Source: Niastella populi
GTDB taxonomy: Bacteria > Bacteroidota > Bacteroidia > Chitinophagales > Chitinophagaceae
DNA: 64,000 bases
Assembly: GCF_002078015.1 (NCBI RefSeq)
Contig: NZ_LWBP01000056.1
Location: forward strand, 62,001-126,000
Direction of reading: 5' to 3'
Shown here: positions 53,214 to 61,750 of the stretch, piece by piece
Layout: each line of letters opens with the position of its first letter
Position numbering within the stretch: position 1 is the stretch's first letter
Made by a program: the position numbers and the translations under genes
The notes under the pieces: model-generated
What the model was told of the DNA's origin: nothing
Databases searched by the model: none
The model's input: the letters and a program-made list of their open reading frames with translations, nothing else

Positions 53214-53442
53214 AGTTGCCCAATAATACCATCTGCCGCTATTGCAGACTATCAGCATTTAATTGCAAACAGTAATGATGTGAGAATGGCGACATTTAAA
53301 ATACTGCAACCTCTTATACAATACAAAAAGAAAAGAATAACAGAAATACCTGCTGAAATACAGCGAAGCATACGTAAACAATTAAGCGAAAGTAATAGGA
53401 TTCGTGTAATGCCGTTTATGCATTAGATTTTGAACTTTCTCC

Positions 53443-54444
53443 CTATTTAACTACTGGCCAACAATTCTCATCAAACATCAATTCCTTTATAACCAGCTTC
53501 GACTTCCCATTATCCCCCGCATCATAACCATGATACACGATATAATCCTTTCCATCGAAAGTATATACTGAATTATGTCCGGCAGCCACCCAGTTAACGG
53601 TATCGCCCTGAATAACCAGTGAACCACCACCCTGCATCATAGGTATATTGTTTTTATCAACATACGGACCGGTCACTTTTTCGCTTCGTCCCACCACCAC
53701 CTTATAATCGCTTTTCAGGCCGCGGCAGCAAAAATCAACCGATACGAAGAGGTAATAATATTTTCCTTTTTTGAACAGGAACGGCGCCTCGATGGCTGTA
53801 TTGCCGGCTTCAGTTTTGTGCGAAGCCGACGGTTCGGGTTTTGCCGGGTCTTTTCGCCTGCTGGCAAGGTTATACCATTCTTCGGGATGGGCAACCGAAA
53901 CAAGATCAGGGTTAAGTTTTACCAGCTTAAGTCCGTTCCAGAACGAACCGAACGAAAGCCAGGGCGTATTGTCATCATCGATGAACAGGTTGGGGTCTAT
54001 GGCATTCCAGTCGTCGCGGTTGGGAACCGATTGAACGAGCTTTCCATGATCAACCCAACGATAATCAGGTGACGAAGGATGCAATGTTTTATTGGTGGCC
54101 ACGCCAATGCATGAGGTGTTTTTGCCAAATGCCGAAACGGAATAATACAGGTAATACAAGCCGTTATGATAACTGATATCCGGCGCCCAGGTATGTCCCT
54201 TAAATACCGGCAGTTCCTTTACTACCCATTCGGCCGGTTTTGCAAATACCGGGTTCTCTTTTTTCCAGTTAACCCGGTTAACCGACGACCACACGGTTAT
54301 GCCCATACCGGTGCAGAACATATAATACACACTATCCTGTTTTATCATTACGGGGTCATGCGCCGGAATGAGGTTGGTTTGGGCGGTTACTACCACCGGC
54401 AACAGGCAGGCAATGATCCCGCTGTAAATAATACGATATTTCAT
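53443..54444 (-). CDS. GH43 arabinanase-type glycosidase
   Basis: A secreted five-bladed beta-propeller enzyme of 333 aa predicted to attack alpha-1,5-L-arabinan. A signal peptide ends VVVTAQ (about 22). The three GH43 acidic residues are visible: D30 in PAHDPVMIK (base), D150 in NAIDPNLFID (pKa modulator) and E219 in AIEAPFLFKKG (acid). The SVDFCCRGLKSDYKVVVGRS block with paired cysteines is typical of endo-arabinanase-related GH43 subfamilies. It is a single domain, with no lectin or sorting tail, unlike its neighbour. It is the last gene of the minus-strand arabinan locus, separated from the upstream GH43 gene by 181 bp of repeat-rich DNA. Confidence 0.92.
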   Translation of the reverse strand: MKYRIIYSGIIACLLPVVVTAQTNLIPAHDPVMIKQDSVYYMFCTGMGITVWSSVNRVNWKKENPVFAKPAEWVVKELPVFKGHTWAPDISYHNGLYYLYYSVSAFGKNTSCIGVATNKTLHPSSPDYRWVDHGKLVQSVPNRDDWNAIDPNLFIDDDNTPWLSFGSFWNGLKLVKLNPDLVSVAHPEEWYNLASRRKDPAKPEPSASHKTEAGNTAIEAPFLFKKGKYYYLFVSVDFCCRGLKSDYKVVVGRSEKVTGPYVDKNNIPMMQGGGSLVIQGDTVNWVAAGHNSVYTFDGKDYIVYHGYDAGDNGKSKLVIKELMFDENCWPVVK

Positions 54445-54508
54445 TAGTTATACATTTCATAAAGAAGACCCGCCAGAGCCTGCACCGGCACCTGACAGGT
54501 CTTTCTTA

Positions 54509-54623
54509 TTAACTTATTAACTCGTCACCTGTTAACTCATCAACTCGTCAACTTATGCCTTTTCCTCTATCAACCTTATCACCTGTATCAACTTTTCAAC
54601 TCTCCTTGTCAACTCGTCAGCTC
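54509..54623. repeat. TTAACTCGTCAACT octad repeat tract
   Basis: Degenerate 8-nt words (ttattaac, tcgtcacc, tcatcaac, ctatcaac, cgtcaac) run for about 115 bp, ending two bases before the stop codon of the upstream GH43 gene. The orientation relative to the genes is opposite to that at 9184-9226, so the word family is not tied to one transcription direction. Confidence 0.8.
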
Positions 54624-54625
54624 CC

Positions 54626-56305
54626 CTACTCCACCACCAGTTTCTGCGTAATCACCTTTTCATCACTCATCACCCGCAACATATACACACCTGCAGTTTG
54701 CGGCGCGGGCACCTGTATTACGTTCGATGACAGCTGCCGGTTGGCATATACCAGTTTACCGTCACCGGCGAAGATATAGGTGGTTATATACTTTCCTGTT
54801 GCGCCTGCACTGATATGCAACAATTTTCCTTTATGCACCGGGTTGGGATAAATTCCCTTGCGGATCTCCTCCGTTACCAATGGCAGATCGTTCACCGCCT
54901 CGCGGGCGGTTGTAGTTGCTATCAACCATTTCTGGCAGTTGCAATCGGAATAATCCTGTAGCGATAGCCGGGTACCTGCCGTAGTAGATGAACCGGCCAC
55001 ACTTACAATTCTTGCCCCCGATGCGGGCGTAAGAATATGCGAGCCGTCGCCCAGCTTTTCAATTTTAAACTTCTGGCAGTTGTTGTTCAACCAGGCATAC
55101 AGTTGCATTTGCGTGCCTGCACCGGTTCCGCAATTGATCACATCGGCGCTCAGCCCGCCGAGCGAATTGGCGATGCGGTAGTAACCATTACCAACAGGTG
55201 TAAAATTCCATTTCTGGCAACTTAAATTGTTCCAGGCGCCCTGCGCTATCCCCTGCCCCGATGCACCGGTACAACCCCAGGCATCCCAAACCATATTGCT
55301 GTTCTTATTGGTAATGCGATATAACCCGGCCGCAATCCAGTCGCGGGTAATAAAGGGCCAGCCGCCGCTGAAACCCATATTGGCAATATCCAGTTTAGGG
55401 TTTCCATTATCGTTACCATCATAATAATGCATCGAAACAAAGTTCGATCCGTTCTCGGTGAGCAGTCCGAAATGGCCGGGCCCAATATATCTGCCCGATG
55501 CGCCCAGCGCAACGGAGCCGCCGCCGTTCTTCATATCGGTACCGTTCTTGTCGGTATACGGGCCTGTTGGACTTGTTGAGCGGCCCATCACCACGTAATA
55601 ACTGCTGCTGGTGCCGTTGCAACAGGTGCCGCGGTTGGCAAACAGGTAATAATAACTGCCGTTCTTTACAATGCAAGGCGCTTCCCAGTCGGCCCCATTG
55701 CCGCCGGCAACACGGGTAACAGAAGCGCCGCTCTTTACTTTACCGGTCGCTGCATCGAGCTCAACAACGCCAATACCGCCATGCCACGAACCATACGACA
55801 TGTATACTTTTCCATCGGAGTTCCGGAAGATAGCGGGATCGATCGCATTGATATCGGAAGCCGCAGAAGAAGAAACCACTCTGCCCAGGTCGGTCCATAC
55901 GTAAGCGGAAGAATTTTGATCTAACGTTGGCGAAGTAGCTACGCCTATGGCAGATACGGAAGAGCCAAATGTGGAGCAGGAATAATACAGGTAATACTTC
56001 CCGTTCATATAAATACAATCGGGCGCCCAGAATGTACCATTGAAACCCGGCACATAGGAGTTGATCCACGAAGGCCAGGTTCCAATGGGAAAAACCGTTT
56101 TGGATCCGGATGTCCAGTGAAACAGGTTGGTTGAATAAGCGGCATAAATGCCATTCCCTGTCGTGAACATCCAGTATTTGCTTCCATCTTTTATAAGTGT
56201 AGACGGGTCGTGTGACTGGTAAGCGCCACCAAGCGCTTTTACCTGTTCAGGTTGCATACATAACAGCATTCCCCAAACAAGGAGATAAGGTATTCTATTT
56301 TTCAT
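54626..56305 (-). CDS. GH43 glycosidase with ricin-type lectin domain and T9SS sorting tail
   Basis: A three-module secreted protein of 559 aa from the ATG at 56305 (MKNRIPYLLVWGMLLCMQ signal peptide). A longer frame from 56341 overlaps the GH51 stop by four bases but would bury the signal peptide. GH43 propeller (about 25-330): D33 in SHDPSTL, D156 in NAIDPAIF and E208 in DWEAPCIV are the catalytic triad. Ricin-type beta-trefoil (about 335-475): three repeats with QxW-like SCQKWNF, NCQKFKI and NCQKWLI. C-terminal type IX sorting domain (about 485-559): GIYPNPVHKGKLLHI ... GVYMLRVMSDEKVITQKLVVE. It is predicted to be a surface-anchored or released arabinan-degrading enzyme. Confidence 0.94.
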   Translation of the reverse strand: MKNRIPYLLVWGMLLCMQPEQVKALGGAYQSHDPSTLIKDGSKYWMFTTGNGIYAAYSTNLFHWTSGSKTVFPIGTWPSWINSYVPGFNGTFWAPDCIYMNGKYYLYYSCSTFGSSVSAIGVATSPTLDQNSSAYVWTDLGRVVSSSAASDINAIDPAIFRNSDGKVYMSYGSWHGGIGVVELDAATGKVKSGASVTRVAGGNGADWEAPCIVKNGSYYYLFANRGTCCNGTSSSYYVVMGRSTSPTGPYTDKNGTDMKNGGGSVALGASGRYIGPGHFGLLTENGSNFVSMHYYDGNDNGNPKLDIANMGFSGGWPFITRDWIAAGLYRITNKNSNMVWDAWGCTGASGQGIAQGAWNNLSCQKWNFTPVGNGYYRIANSLGGLSADVINCGTGAGTQMQLYAWLNNNCQKFKIEKLGDGSHILTPASGARIVSVAGSSTTAGTRLSLQDYSDCNCQKWLIATTTAREAVNDLPLVTEEIRKGIYPNPVHKGKLLHISAGATGKYITTYIFAGDGKLVYANRQLSSNVIQVPAPQTAGVYMLRVMSDEKVITQKLVVE

Positions 56306-56337
56306 ATCAGGCAAGTTTTGAATGGTTAAAAAAAACG

Positions 56338-58314
56338 TCATTCCAACTTAACCCGCAACACGCTGAATGAATAAGGTGAATTATTGAGTTGTATTTTTTT
56401 ACCCTTTATTGCAATCGTTGATTCAACAGGTGCTACGTTGGTTGGACTGTCGAATGTATTCAAAGCGGTAAGCTCCGACTGCATCACGGTCAGTTTTCCT
56501 GTGGCGGCGATCCTTTTAACGCCATCCAGCTGCAGGGTATTGACCTGTGGTTTGTCAGATGCATTCACCACTTTAATGATCAGCTCATTGGTAGCAGCAT
56601 CGATACAGGCCGAAGCATAAAGGCTGTCCTGCCCCGCTACCACATCGTTGTTCAATGTAATGGGTACTACTTTGGAACCTTTGTTAAGGGAGAATAATTT
56701 CTGTACATGGTAATCGGGCGTTCCATAAGATTGCAGGTTGTTCACCCAAATAAGATCGGGCGCCCACTGCCAGCCATCGATATGTGCGAACAGCGGCGCA
56801 TAAGAAGCCATTTGCACCACATCGGCGTTGCGCTCGAGGCCGGTCATAAAAGCCGCTTCTGAGATCGCGGCCAGCCACGTATTGCGGTTGCCGCCGGCGG
56901 TTTTATCTACATGCGAAGCATATTCGCCACCAAATATTTTGGAGCCGTTGCGCGGGTAGTTGTCGTATCGTCTGGCGTTCTGAAAAAAGAATTCGGGTTT
57001 GCGATAATAATGTTCGTCTATAAAGTCTGCATTCATCCTGCGCAGTTCTCCATTCAGGTAATCGAAACGTTCGCCATTGGGATCGGTGCCTGAACTGCAG
57101 ATAAGTTTGATACTGGGATATTTTTCTTTGATGGCCGTTTGAAACGCTTTCAACCGTTCAATATATTGGGGACCCCAGTTCTCATTGCCTATACCCATCA
57201 TCTTCAGGTTGAAGGGAGCGGGATGGCCCATCTCGGCGCGTACCTTGCCCCATTTGGTGTTTACATCGCCATTGGCAAATTCAATAAGATCGAGCGCATC
57301 CTGTATGTAAGGGTCGAGCGCCTGCATAGGCACTACTTCGGCAGAATTGAACTGGCAGGCCATACCGCAGTTAAGGATCGGCAATGGCTCGGCGCCAATA
57401 TCTTCGGCCAGTTGAAAGTATTCAAAGAAACCAAGACCAAAGGTTTGGAAATAATCGGGCGCCGCGCGGTGCGGGAACTCAATATTCCATCGGTTCATGA
57501 TCAACTGCCGTTCTTCAATGGGGCCTACGGTATTCTTCCAGCGATAGCGGTTCGAAAGATCGAAGCCTTCCACGATACAACCACCGGGGAAACGTAGAAA
57601 ACCGGGTTTCATATCGGCCAGCAATTGTATCATGTCGGCGCGCATCCCGCCGGGGCGGTTCTTCCAGGTATCACCGGGAAACAGGGAGATCATATCGAGG
57701 TCAACGGCGCCATTGCCTTCGAACCAGATATTCATTTTCCCTTTCATCACGGTTTCGCGGGCATGAAAGCTTACCGCCGCCTTGTGCCAGTTGTCGCCGG
57801 ATGCGGTCAGCGAAAGCACCGTATCGCCAATCACGTTCTTTGAAGAATCAATTAGCTCGATATGTAATTTCGTGTGTGCCTGTGGTTGACGATACATTAT
57901 GGAGAAATCGTACCGTACCCCTTTTTTTATGCCCATACCGCGGAACCCTTCATTGGTCAATCCCAGATCGCCTTTTGAAACATTGTTCATGGTAACACGC
58001 AGGAAACGGGGATTGCGGGTGTTTTCTTCCGACCTGTTGATCACCAGCATTTCGCCTTCCACAAACTTTTTGCGGTTCACCGCCCAGCCCATCATTGGTT
58101 TGAAGAACTCGAACGAGCGGTTCTTTACCAGTTCGGCATAGATGCCGCCGTCTGCTCCGAGGTTGATATCTTCAAAAAATACACCCCACATGGTAGGCTG
58201 TATGGCTGCACCGGGTTGATTCGCCTTTACAATCAGTGTGTGATTTTGTTGCGAAAAAGTTTGTTTGCCAAATATAGTTATGGCCATCAGCAAAAATGCA
58301 ATTCGTTGTTTCAT
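56338..58314 (-). CDS. GH51 alpha-L-arabinofuranosidase
   Basis: An exported exo-acting arabinofuranosidase of 658 aa that removes terminal arabinose from arabinan or arabinoxylan. A signal peptide ends QTFSQ (about 21). A beta-sandwich region (about 25-230, WGVFFEDINLGADGGIYAELVKNRSFE) precedes the TIM barrel. Acid/base E378 lies in MMGIGNENWGPQ and nucleophile E464 in KIFGGEYASHVD. The C-terminal beta domain ends SFSVLRVKLE. Family, length and motifs agree. It lies between two GH43 genes in the arabinan locus. The presence of an N-terminal carbohydrate-binding-like segment with NRSEENTRNP is common in the larger bacterial GH51 forms. Confidence 0.96.
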   Translation of the reverse strand: MKQRIAFLLMAITIFGKQTFSQQNHTLIVKANQPGAAIQPTMWGVFFEDINLGADGGIYAELVKNRSFEFFKPMMGWAVNRKKFVEGEMLVINRSEENTRNPRFLRVTMNNVSKGDLGLTNEGFRGMGIKKGVRYDFSIMYRQPQAHTKLHIELIDSSKNVIGDTVLSLTASGDNWHKAAVSFHARETVMKGKMNIWFEGNGAVDLDMISLFPGDTWKNRPGGMRADMIQLLADMKPGFLRFPGGCIVEGFDLSNRYRWKNTVGPIEERQLIMNRWNIEFPHRAAPDYFQTFGLGFFEYFQLAEDIGAEPLPILNCGMACQFNSAEVVPMQALDPYIQDALDLIEFANGDVNTKWGKVRAEMGHPAPFNLKMMGIGNENWGPQYIERLKAFQTAIKEKYPSIKLICSSGTDPNGERFDYLNGELRRMNADFIDEHYYRKPEFFFQNARRYDNYPRNGSKIFGGEYASHVDKTAGGNRNTWLAAISEAAFMTGLERNADVVQMASYAPLFAHIDGWQWAPDLIWVNNLQSYGTPDYHVQKLFSLNKGSKVVPITLNNDVVAGQDSLYASACIDAATNELIIKVVNASDKPQVNTLQLDGVKRIAATGKLTVMQSELTALNTFDSPTNVAPVESTIAIKGKKIQLNNSPYSFSVLRVKLE

Positions 58315-58339
58315 CTATTTTAGTTCTTAGTTTTAACTT

Positions 58340-58400
58340 CCTGGTTATTCAGTTATTCAGTTGTTCAGTTTTCGATTCAACTTATGAACTTACTATCTCA
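58340..58400. repeat. AACTGAAT-type octad repeat, inverse orientation
   Basis: The words ggttattcagttattcagttgttcag (58341-58366) followed by aacttatgaacttac form an imperfect hairpin in the gap between the lipoprotein GH43 gene and GH51. The same words occur after GH89 and before GH10. Confidence 0.7.
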
Positions 58401-58412
58401 ATAATTTATAAA

Positions 58413-59900
58413 CTACTTCTTTTTTCCCCAAATCCCCGTTCCCACGTTATTCAATCCCGTAAATACCAATGTAGTACTTTTCTTATTCTCCCAGTCACGT
58501 TCTCTTGTAACATACACTTTATCGGTGAATGTTCCATTGTTCCATTTTAATTCCAGCCAGGGTGCGCTGAACGTCCAGGCATTGGCGGCGCTGCCATTGA
58601 TCTTTCCGTCGGCGTTCAGTGTAATGGTGGTTGCCACCTGCAGACCGGCGTTTACCTGTTCCGCAGCATACCCCGGAACCACGGTGTACCCCAGCACGAT
58701 CTGCTCCCAATCGCCCGTGAGCTCGTTTTGCGCTATGCTGCTTTGCGCAACATTGGCATAGCGTTCGGGCGATACAACGGGCCAGCCGTCGGTGGTCCAG
58801 AATATTTTGCGTACATGCAGGTTCATATAAAATTTATCAACCGATGGCCTGCCCTGGTGCGCCATATAATACTGACCGCCTTCCTCGAAAACAGCGCAAT
58901 GCGCCACCCCCTGCCAGCCGCCATGGCCCTGAAACTGGTACGGTGCTATGATCATAGGGACATTATCTTCTTCAGTGTTCAGATCCTTTCCGTTGTAATC
59001 GAGGAACGGCCCCTGTGGCGATGATGACCGTCCTACCCGTACATTGTATTTTGTTTCCAGCCAGTCGTAGGCAATGAAGAGATAGTATTTGTTCTGCGCA
59101 CTGTTGTAAATGACTTCGGGCCCTTCGATGTTCCCGTTCACCACACCACCGGTAAAACCACGCTGGGCAATGCGTTTTCCCTTATCACCGCCGGTAGCGG
59201 CCAAACCGGTGCCTGCATTCAGCTTCAGCACATAAATACCATCGAAAGCCGAACCATAATACATCCAGTGCTCACCCTGTGGGGTAACCACCACCGTTGG
59301 GTCAATGGCGTTGGTTTGCACGTACGGAAAATCATTTCTCGATGTTACCACCAGCCCCTGCTCGGTCCAGGGTCCTTCCGGTGCGGTAGCGGTGGCCAGC
59401 CCGATAACGCTTAAACGCAAGGTGGGGCTCGAAAGAGAATAGTACAGGCGATACTGGTTGTTCACCTTCAATACATAGGGCGCCCACAATGATTGAAAAG
59501 GCGTACCGCCCGCCTGTGTTATAAAATTAGCGCCCATTGCAGGTAATTCACCAAAAGCCCAGCCCACAAACTGCCATTGTATAAGGTCTTTTGATCTTCT
59601 TATCTGTATGCCGGGTTTTACGGTGGTGCCATAAGCCGCATCGGTGCTGAAACAATAATAATATCCGTCGCTTTTTACCATCGATGGGTCGTGCACATTG
59701 TATGGGCCCCATTGGGTGTGGTAAGTAAAGGGCGCTATGGAAGCGTAGGTATCTGTAATGGAATTGATGTCGAAGGCCGGTGGTGGCGGCGGGGCGCCGG
59801 GATCAACGGGCTCCGGACCGGCTGTCTTTTTCTGACAACCGGCAACCACGATGAGCACCACCGCAATCAGTAATCGTATGTAACGTACCGGAATATACAT
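58413..59900 (-). CDS. GH43 endo-arabinanase-like lipoprotein with C-terminal beta domain
   Basis: A 495-aa lipoprotein (lipobox VVAGC, Cys about residue 22) with a Pro-rich spacer (VDPGAPPPPPA) that would hold the catalytic domain off the membrane. GH43 propeller, about 60-380: D71 in YNVHDPSMV, D200 in TNAIDPTVV and E259 in GNIEGPEVIY. The C-terminal about 100 residues (TGDWEQIVLGYTVV ... ERDWENKKSTTLVFTGLNNVGTGIWGKK) are a small beta-barrel domain typical of extracellular endo-1,5-alpha-arabinanases. It is the first enzyme gene after SusC/SusD, the usual place for a surface endo-enzyme. Arabinan is the likely substrate given GH51 and two further GH43 genes. Confidence 0.93.
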   Translation of the reverse strand: MYIPVRYIRLLIAVVLIVVAGCQKKTAGPEPVDPGAPPPPPAFDINSITDTYASIAPFTYHTQWGPYNVHDPSMVKSDGYYYCFSTDAAYGTTVKPGIQIRRSKDLIQWQFVGWAFGELPAMGANFITQAGGTPFQSLWAPYVLKVNNQYRLYYSLSSPTLRLSVIGLATATAPEGPWTEQGLVVTSRNDFPYVQTNAIDPTVVVTPQGEHWMYYGSAFDGIYVLKLNAGTGLAATGGDKGKRIAQRGFTGGVVNGNIEGPEVIYNSAQNKYYLFIAYDWLETKYNVRVGRSSSPQGPFLDYNGKDLNTEEDNVPMIIAPYQFQGHGGWQGVAHCAVFEEGGQYYMAHQGRPSVDKFYMNLHVRKIFWTTDGWPVVSPERYANVAQSSIAQNELTGDWEQIVLGYTVVPGYAAEQVNAGLQVATTITLNADGKINGSAANAWTFSAPWLELKWNNGTFTDKVYVTRERDWENKKSTTLVFTGLNNVGTGIWGKKK

Positions 59901-60022
59901 GCAAACAATCAGTTAATGACAGTAAACCGTGCCGGGCAGCGGAAATTGTCACTGGCACAATTATAAATATTAATTCGTTATTGAACAAACCCGGGTAATG
60001 GCAGGTCACCCTTCAGGGGTAT

Positions 60023-60063
60023 GCTCACCCGCAAATGTGCGAGCCATCGTGTTAAGGGTGAGC
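60023..60063. promoter_or_regulatory. Intercistronic inverted repeat between SusD and GH43
   Basis: gctcaccc (60023-60030) and gggtgagc (60056-60063) flank a 25-nt loop, and a further ccctttgaaaggg palindrome lies next to it. It sits 30 bp after the SusD stop on the minus strand, so it could stabilise the SusC/SusD mRNA or reduce read-through into the enzyme genes. No T-run is present. Confidence 0.45.
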
Positions 60064-60092
60064 CCCCTTTGAAAGGGACCCCACCCCACACG

Positions 60093-61625
60093 TTAATAGC
60101 CCGCGTTCTGTTTCAGGTTTTTGTTCACGTCTATTTCCGCCTGCGGAATGGAGAAGAATTCTCTTCCCGGCACATAACTGTTGAACTCCGGGTCATGCGA
60201 TTTGAGCTCTGCCAGCCTGGTGGGGTTCTGCAACCAGCCCCAGCGGCGGATATCATCGAACCGGTGCCCTTCGAGGGCAAATTCCAAAGCGCGTTCATGG
60301 GCGATGCGCTCGCGCATATTCTCTTTCGATAAACCGGCAAACTCCGCTTCCCTGTCGGGCAGGTTGGCCCGGTTGCGCACACGCTGGATCTGTTTGGCGC
60401 ATTCAGCCCTGTTGTCAAGCTCGTTCTGGCATTCGGCATACATCAGCAGTACATCGGCAAAACGCATCAACCGTTCATTGATGCCCGACCGCCAGTCTTT
60501 TTCATCAGGCACATTACCACCGCCATTGCCATATTTCTTTACGCCCAGTTTACCCAGCTCGGCAGCATATACGGTTTGAAAAGATTGCCCGTACAGCGTA
60601 CAGCCGGGATAATTATAATAGATCGTAGCCTTCAGGCGGGGATCGTCTTCATTGGATTTTGTTTTTTCCTTTTTGAACTCATCAACGATCCATTGGGTGG
60701 GCGCCGCATCGTTCCAGCCAAATGGCGCCGGTGCGAACGTAATGGCGCGGGCAGTGGTTTTACTCCAGTCTGCCGCCGGTGAGCTCACCCAGCCTAAGGT
60801 AATACCGCCTACGTCGCGGCTGAACTGAATTTCAAAGATGGATTCCCTGTTATTCTCATTTGCTTCTGTGAAGTTATCGCCATAATTGGCCATGAGGTCG
60901 TAACTGCCCATGTCCATCACTTCTTTGAACTTTGCTGAAGCCAGGTCATATTTTTTATTGAACAGATAGCTTTTACCAAGGAATGCCAGCGCTGCGCCTT
61001 TTGTTGCGCGGCCGAGATCGGCGCCGCTGTAGGAAGCCGGCAACAGCTTCGAAGCTTCGTCAAAATCGCTGTATACATGGTTCCATACATCTTCGGGTGA
61101 TGCCTGGGCAGGAAAGTATTCCGATGAATTCTCGTAGAACTTCGTCACCAGCGGTATATTATTGAAGAAGGTAACCAGGTAATAATAATTCAGGCCACGC
61201 AGAAACAACGCTTCACCCCGCAACCGATCTTTCAACTCCTGGTCTTTAAATGGCACCTTATCTATATTACTCAACACAAAATTGGAACGGGTTACCCCAC
61301 CGTAAAATGCGATCCACAACCATTGCTGCATAATGGTATTATTAAACAGCTTGAAGGAGCCGGTGTTCGATAACACGTCCCACGGGCTGGGGCTCATCAT
61401 ATCATCGCCGCGCAGATCGAGCGCGCACTGTGCAAATCGTAAAAAGGTGCCGTCATAGTATAATGACTGGTAAACAGCATTCACCGCCATCAATGCATCA
61501 TTGTCGTTCTTCCAGAAAGTTGCGGTTGTTTGCTGATTGGGATTCGTTAGCTCGAGGTAATCTTTACCACACGACATACCGGTAACAGCCACAATGGTAG
61601 TCAGGACTATTTTTTTAATGTTCAT
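60093..61625 (-). CDS. SusD/RagB-type lipoprotein (arabinan locus)
   Basis: A 510-aa SusD homologue with lipobox GMSC (Cys about residue 19). The N-terminal GKDYLELTNPNQQTTATFWKNDNDALMAVNAVYQSLYYDG, the middle EALFLRGLNYYYLVTFFNNIPLV and the C-terminal MRFADVLLMYAECQNELDNRAECAKQIQRVRNRA / ERALEFALEGHRFDDIRRWG are all typical. It ends with the usual VNKNLKQNAGY. It should pair with the SusC gene at 61751 to import arabino-oligosaccharides. The 125-bp gap to SusC contains heptad repeats, unusual for a SusC/SusD pair, which normally sits closer. Confidence 0.95.
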   Translation of the reverse strand: MNIKKIVLTTIVAVTGMSCGKDYLELTNPNQQTTATFWKNDNDALMAVNAVYQSLYYDGTFLRFAQCALDLRGDDMMSPSPWDVLSNTGSFKLFNNTIMQQWLWIAFYGGVTRSNFVLSNIDKVPFKDQELKDRLRGEALFLRGLNYYYLVTFFNNIPLVTKFYENSSEYFPAQASPEDVWNHVYSDFDEASKLLPASYSGADLGRATKGAALAFLGKSYLFNKKYDLASAKFKEVMDMGSYDLMANYGDNFTEANENNRESIFEIQFSRDVGGITLGWVSSPAADWSKTTARAITFAPAPFGWNDAAPTQWIVDEFKKEKTKSNEDDPRLKATIYYNYPGCTLYGQSFQTVYAAELGKLGVKKYGNGGGNVPDEKDWRSGINERLMRFADVLLMYAECQNELDNRAECAKQIQRVRNRANLPDREAEFAGLSKENMRERIAHERALEFALEGHRFDDIRRWGWLQNPTRLAELKSHDPEFNSYVPGREFFSIPQAEIDVNKNLKQNAGY

Positions 61626-61635
61626 TGCATTCAGT

Positions 61636-61715
61636 TTTGAAGTTCATAGTTCATAGTTCACTGTTCTTAGTTCATAGTTCACAGTTCACAGTTCTTAGTT
61701 CACTGTTTACAGTTT
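61636..61715. repeat. AGTTCAT heptad repeat between SusC and SusD
   Basis: About eleven degenerate copies (agttcat, agttcac, gttctt) identical in style to 7444-7556. The tract interrupts what should be a tightly coupled SusC-SusD pair and would lie in the SusD leader. Confidence 0.8.
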
Positions 61716-61750
61716 CTGTATTTGCGTTAGGCGTTAAGCGTTCCGCCTCC

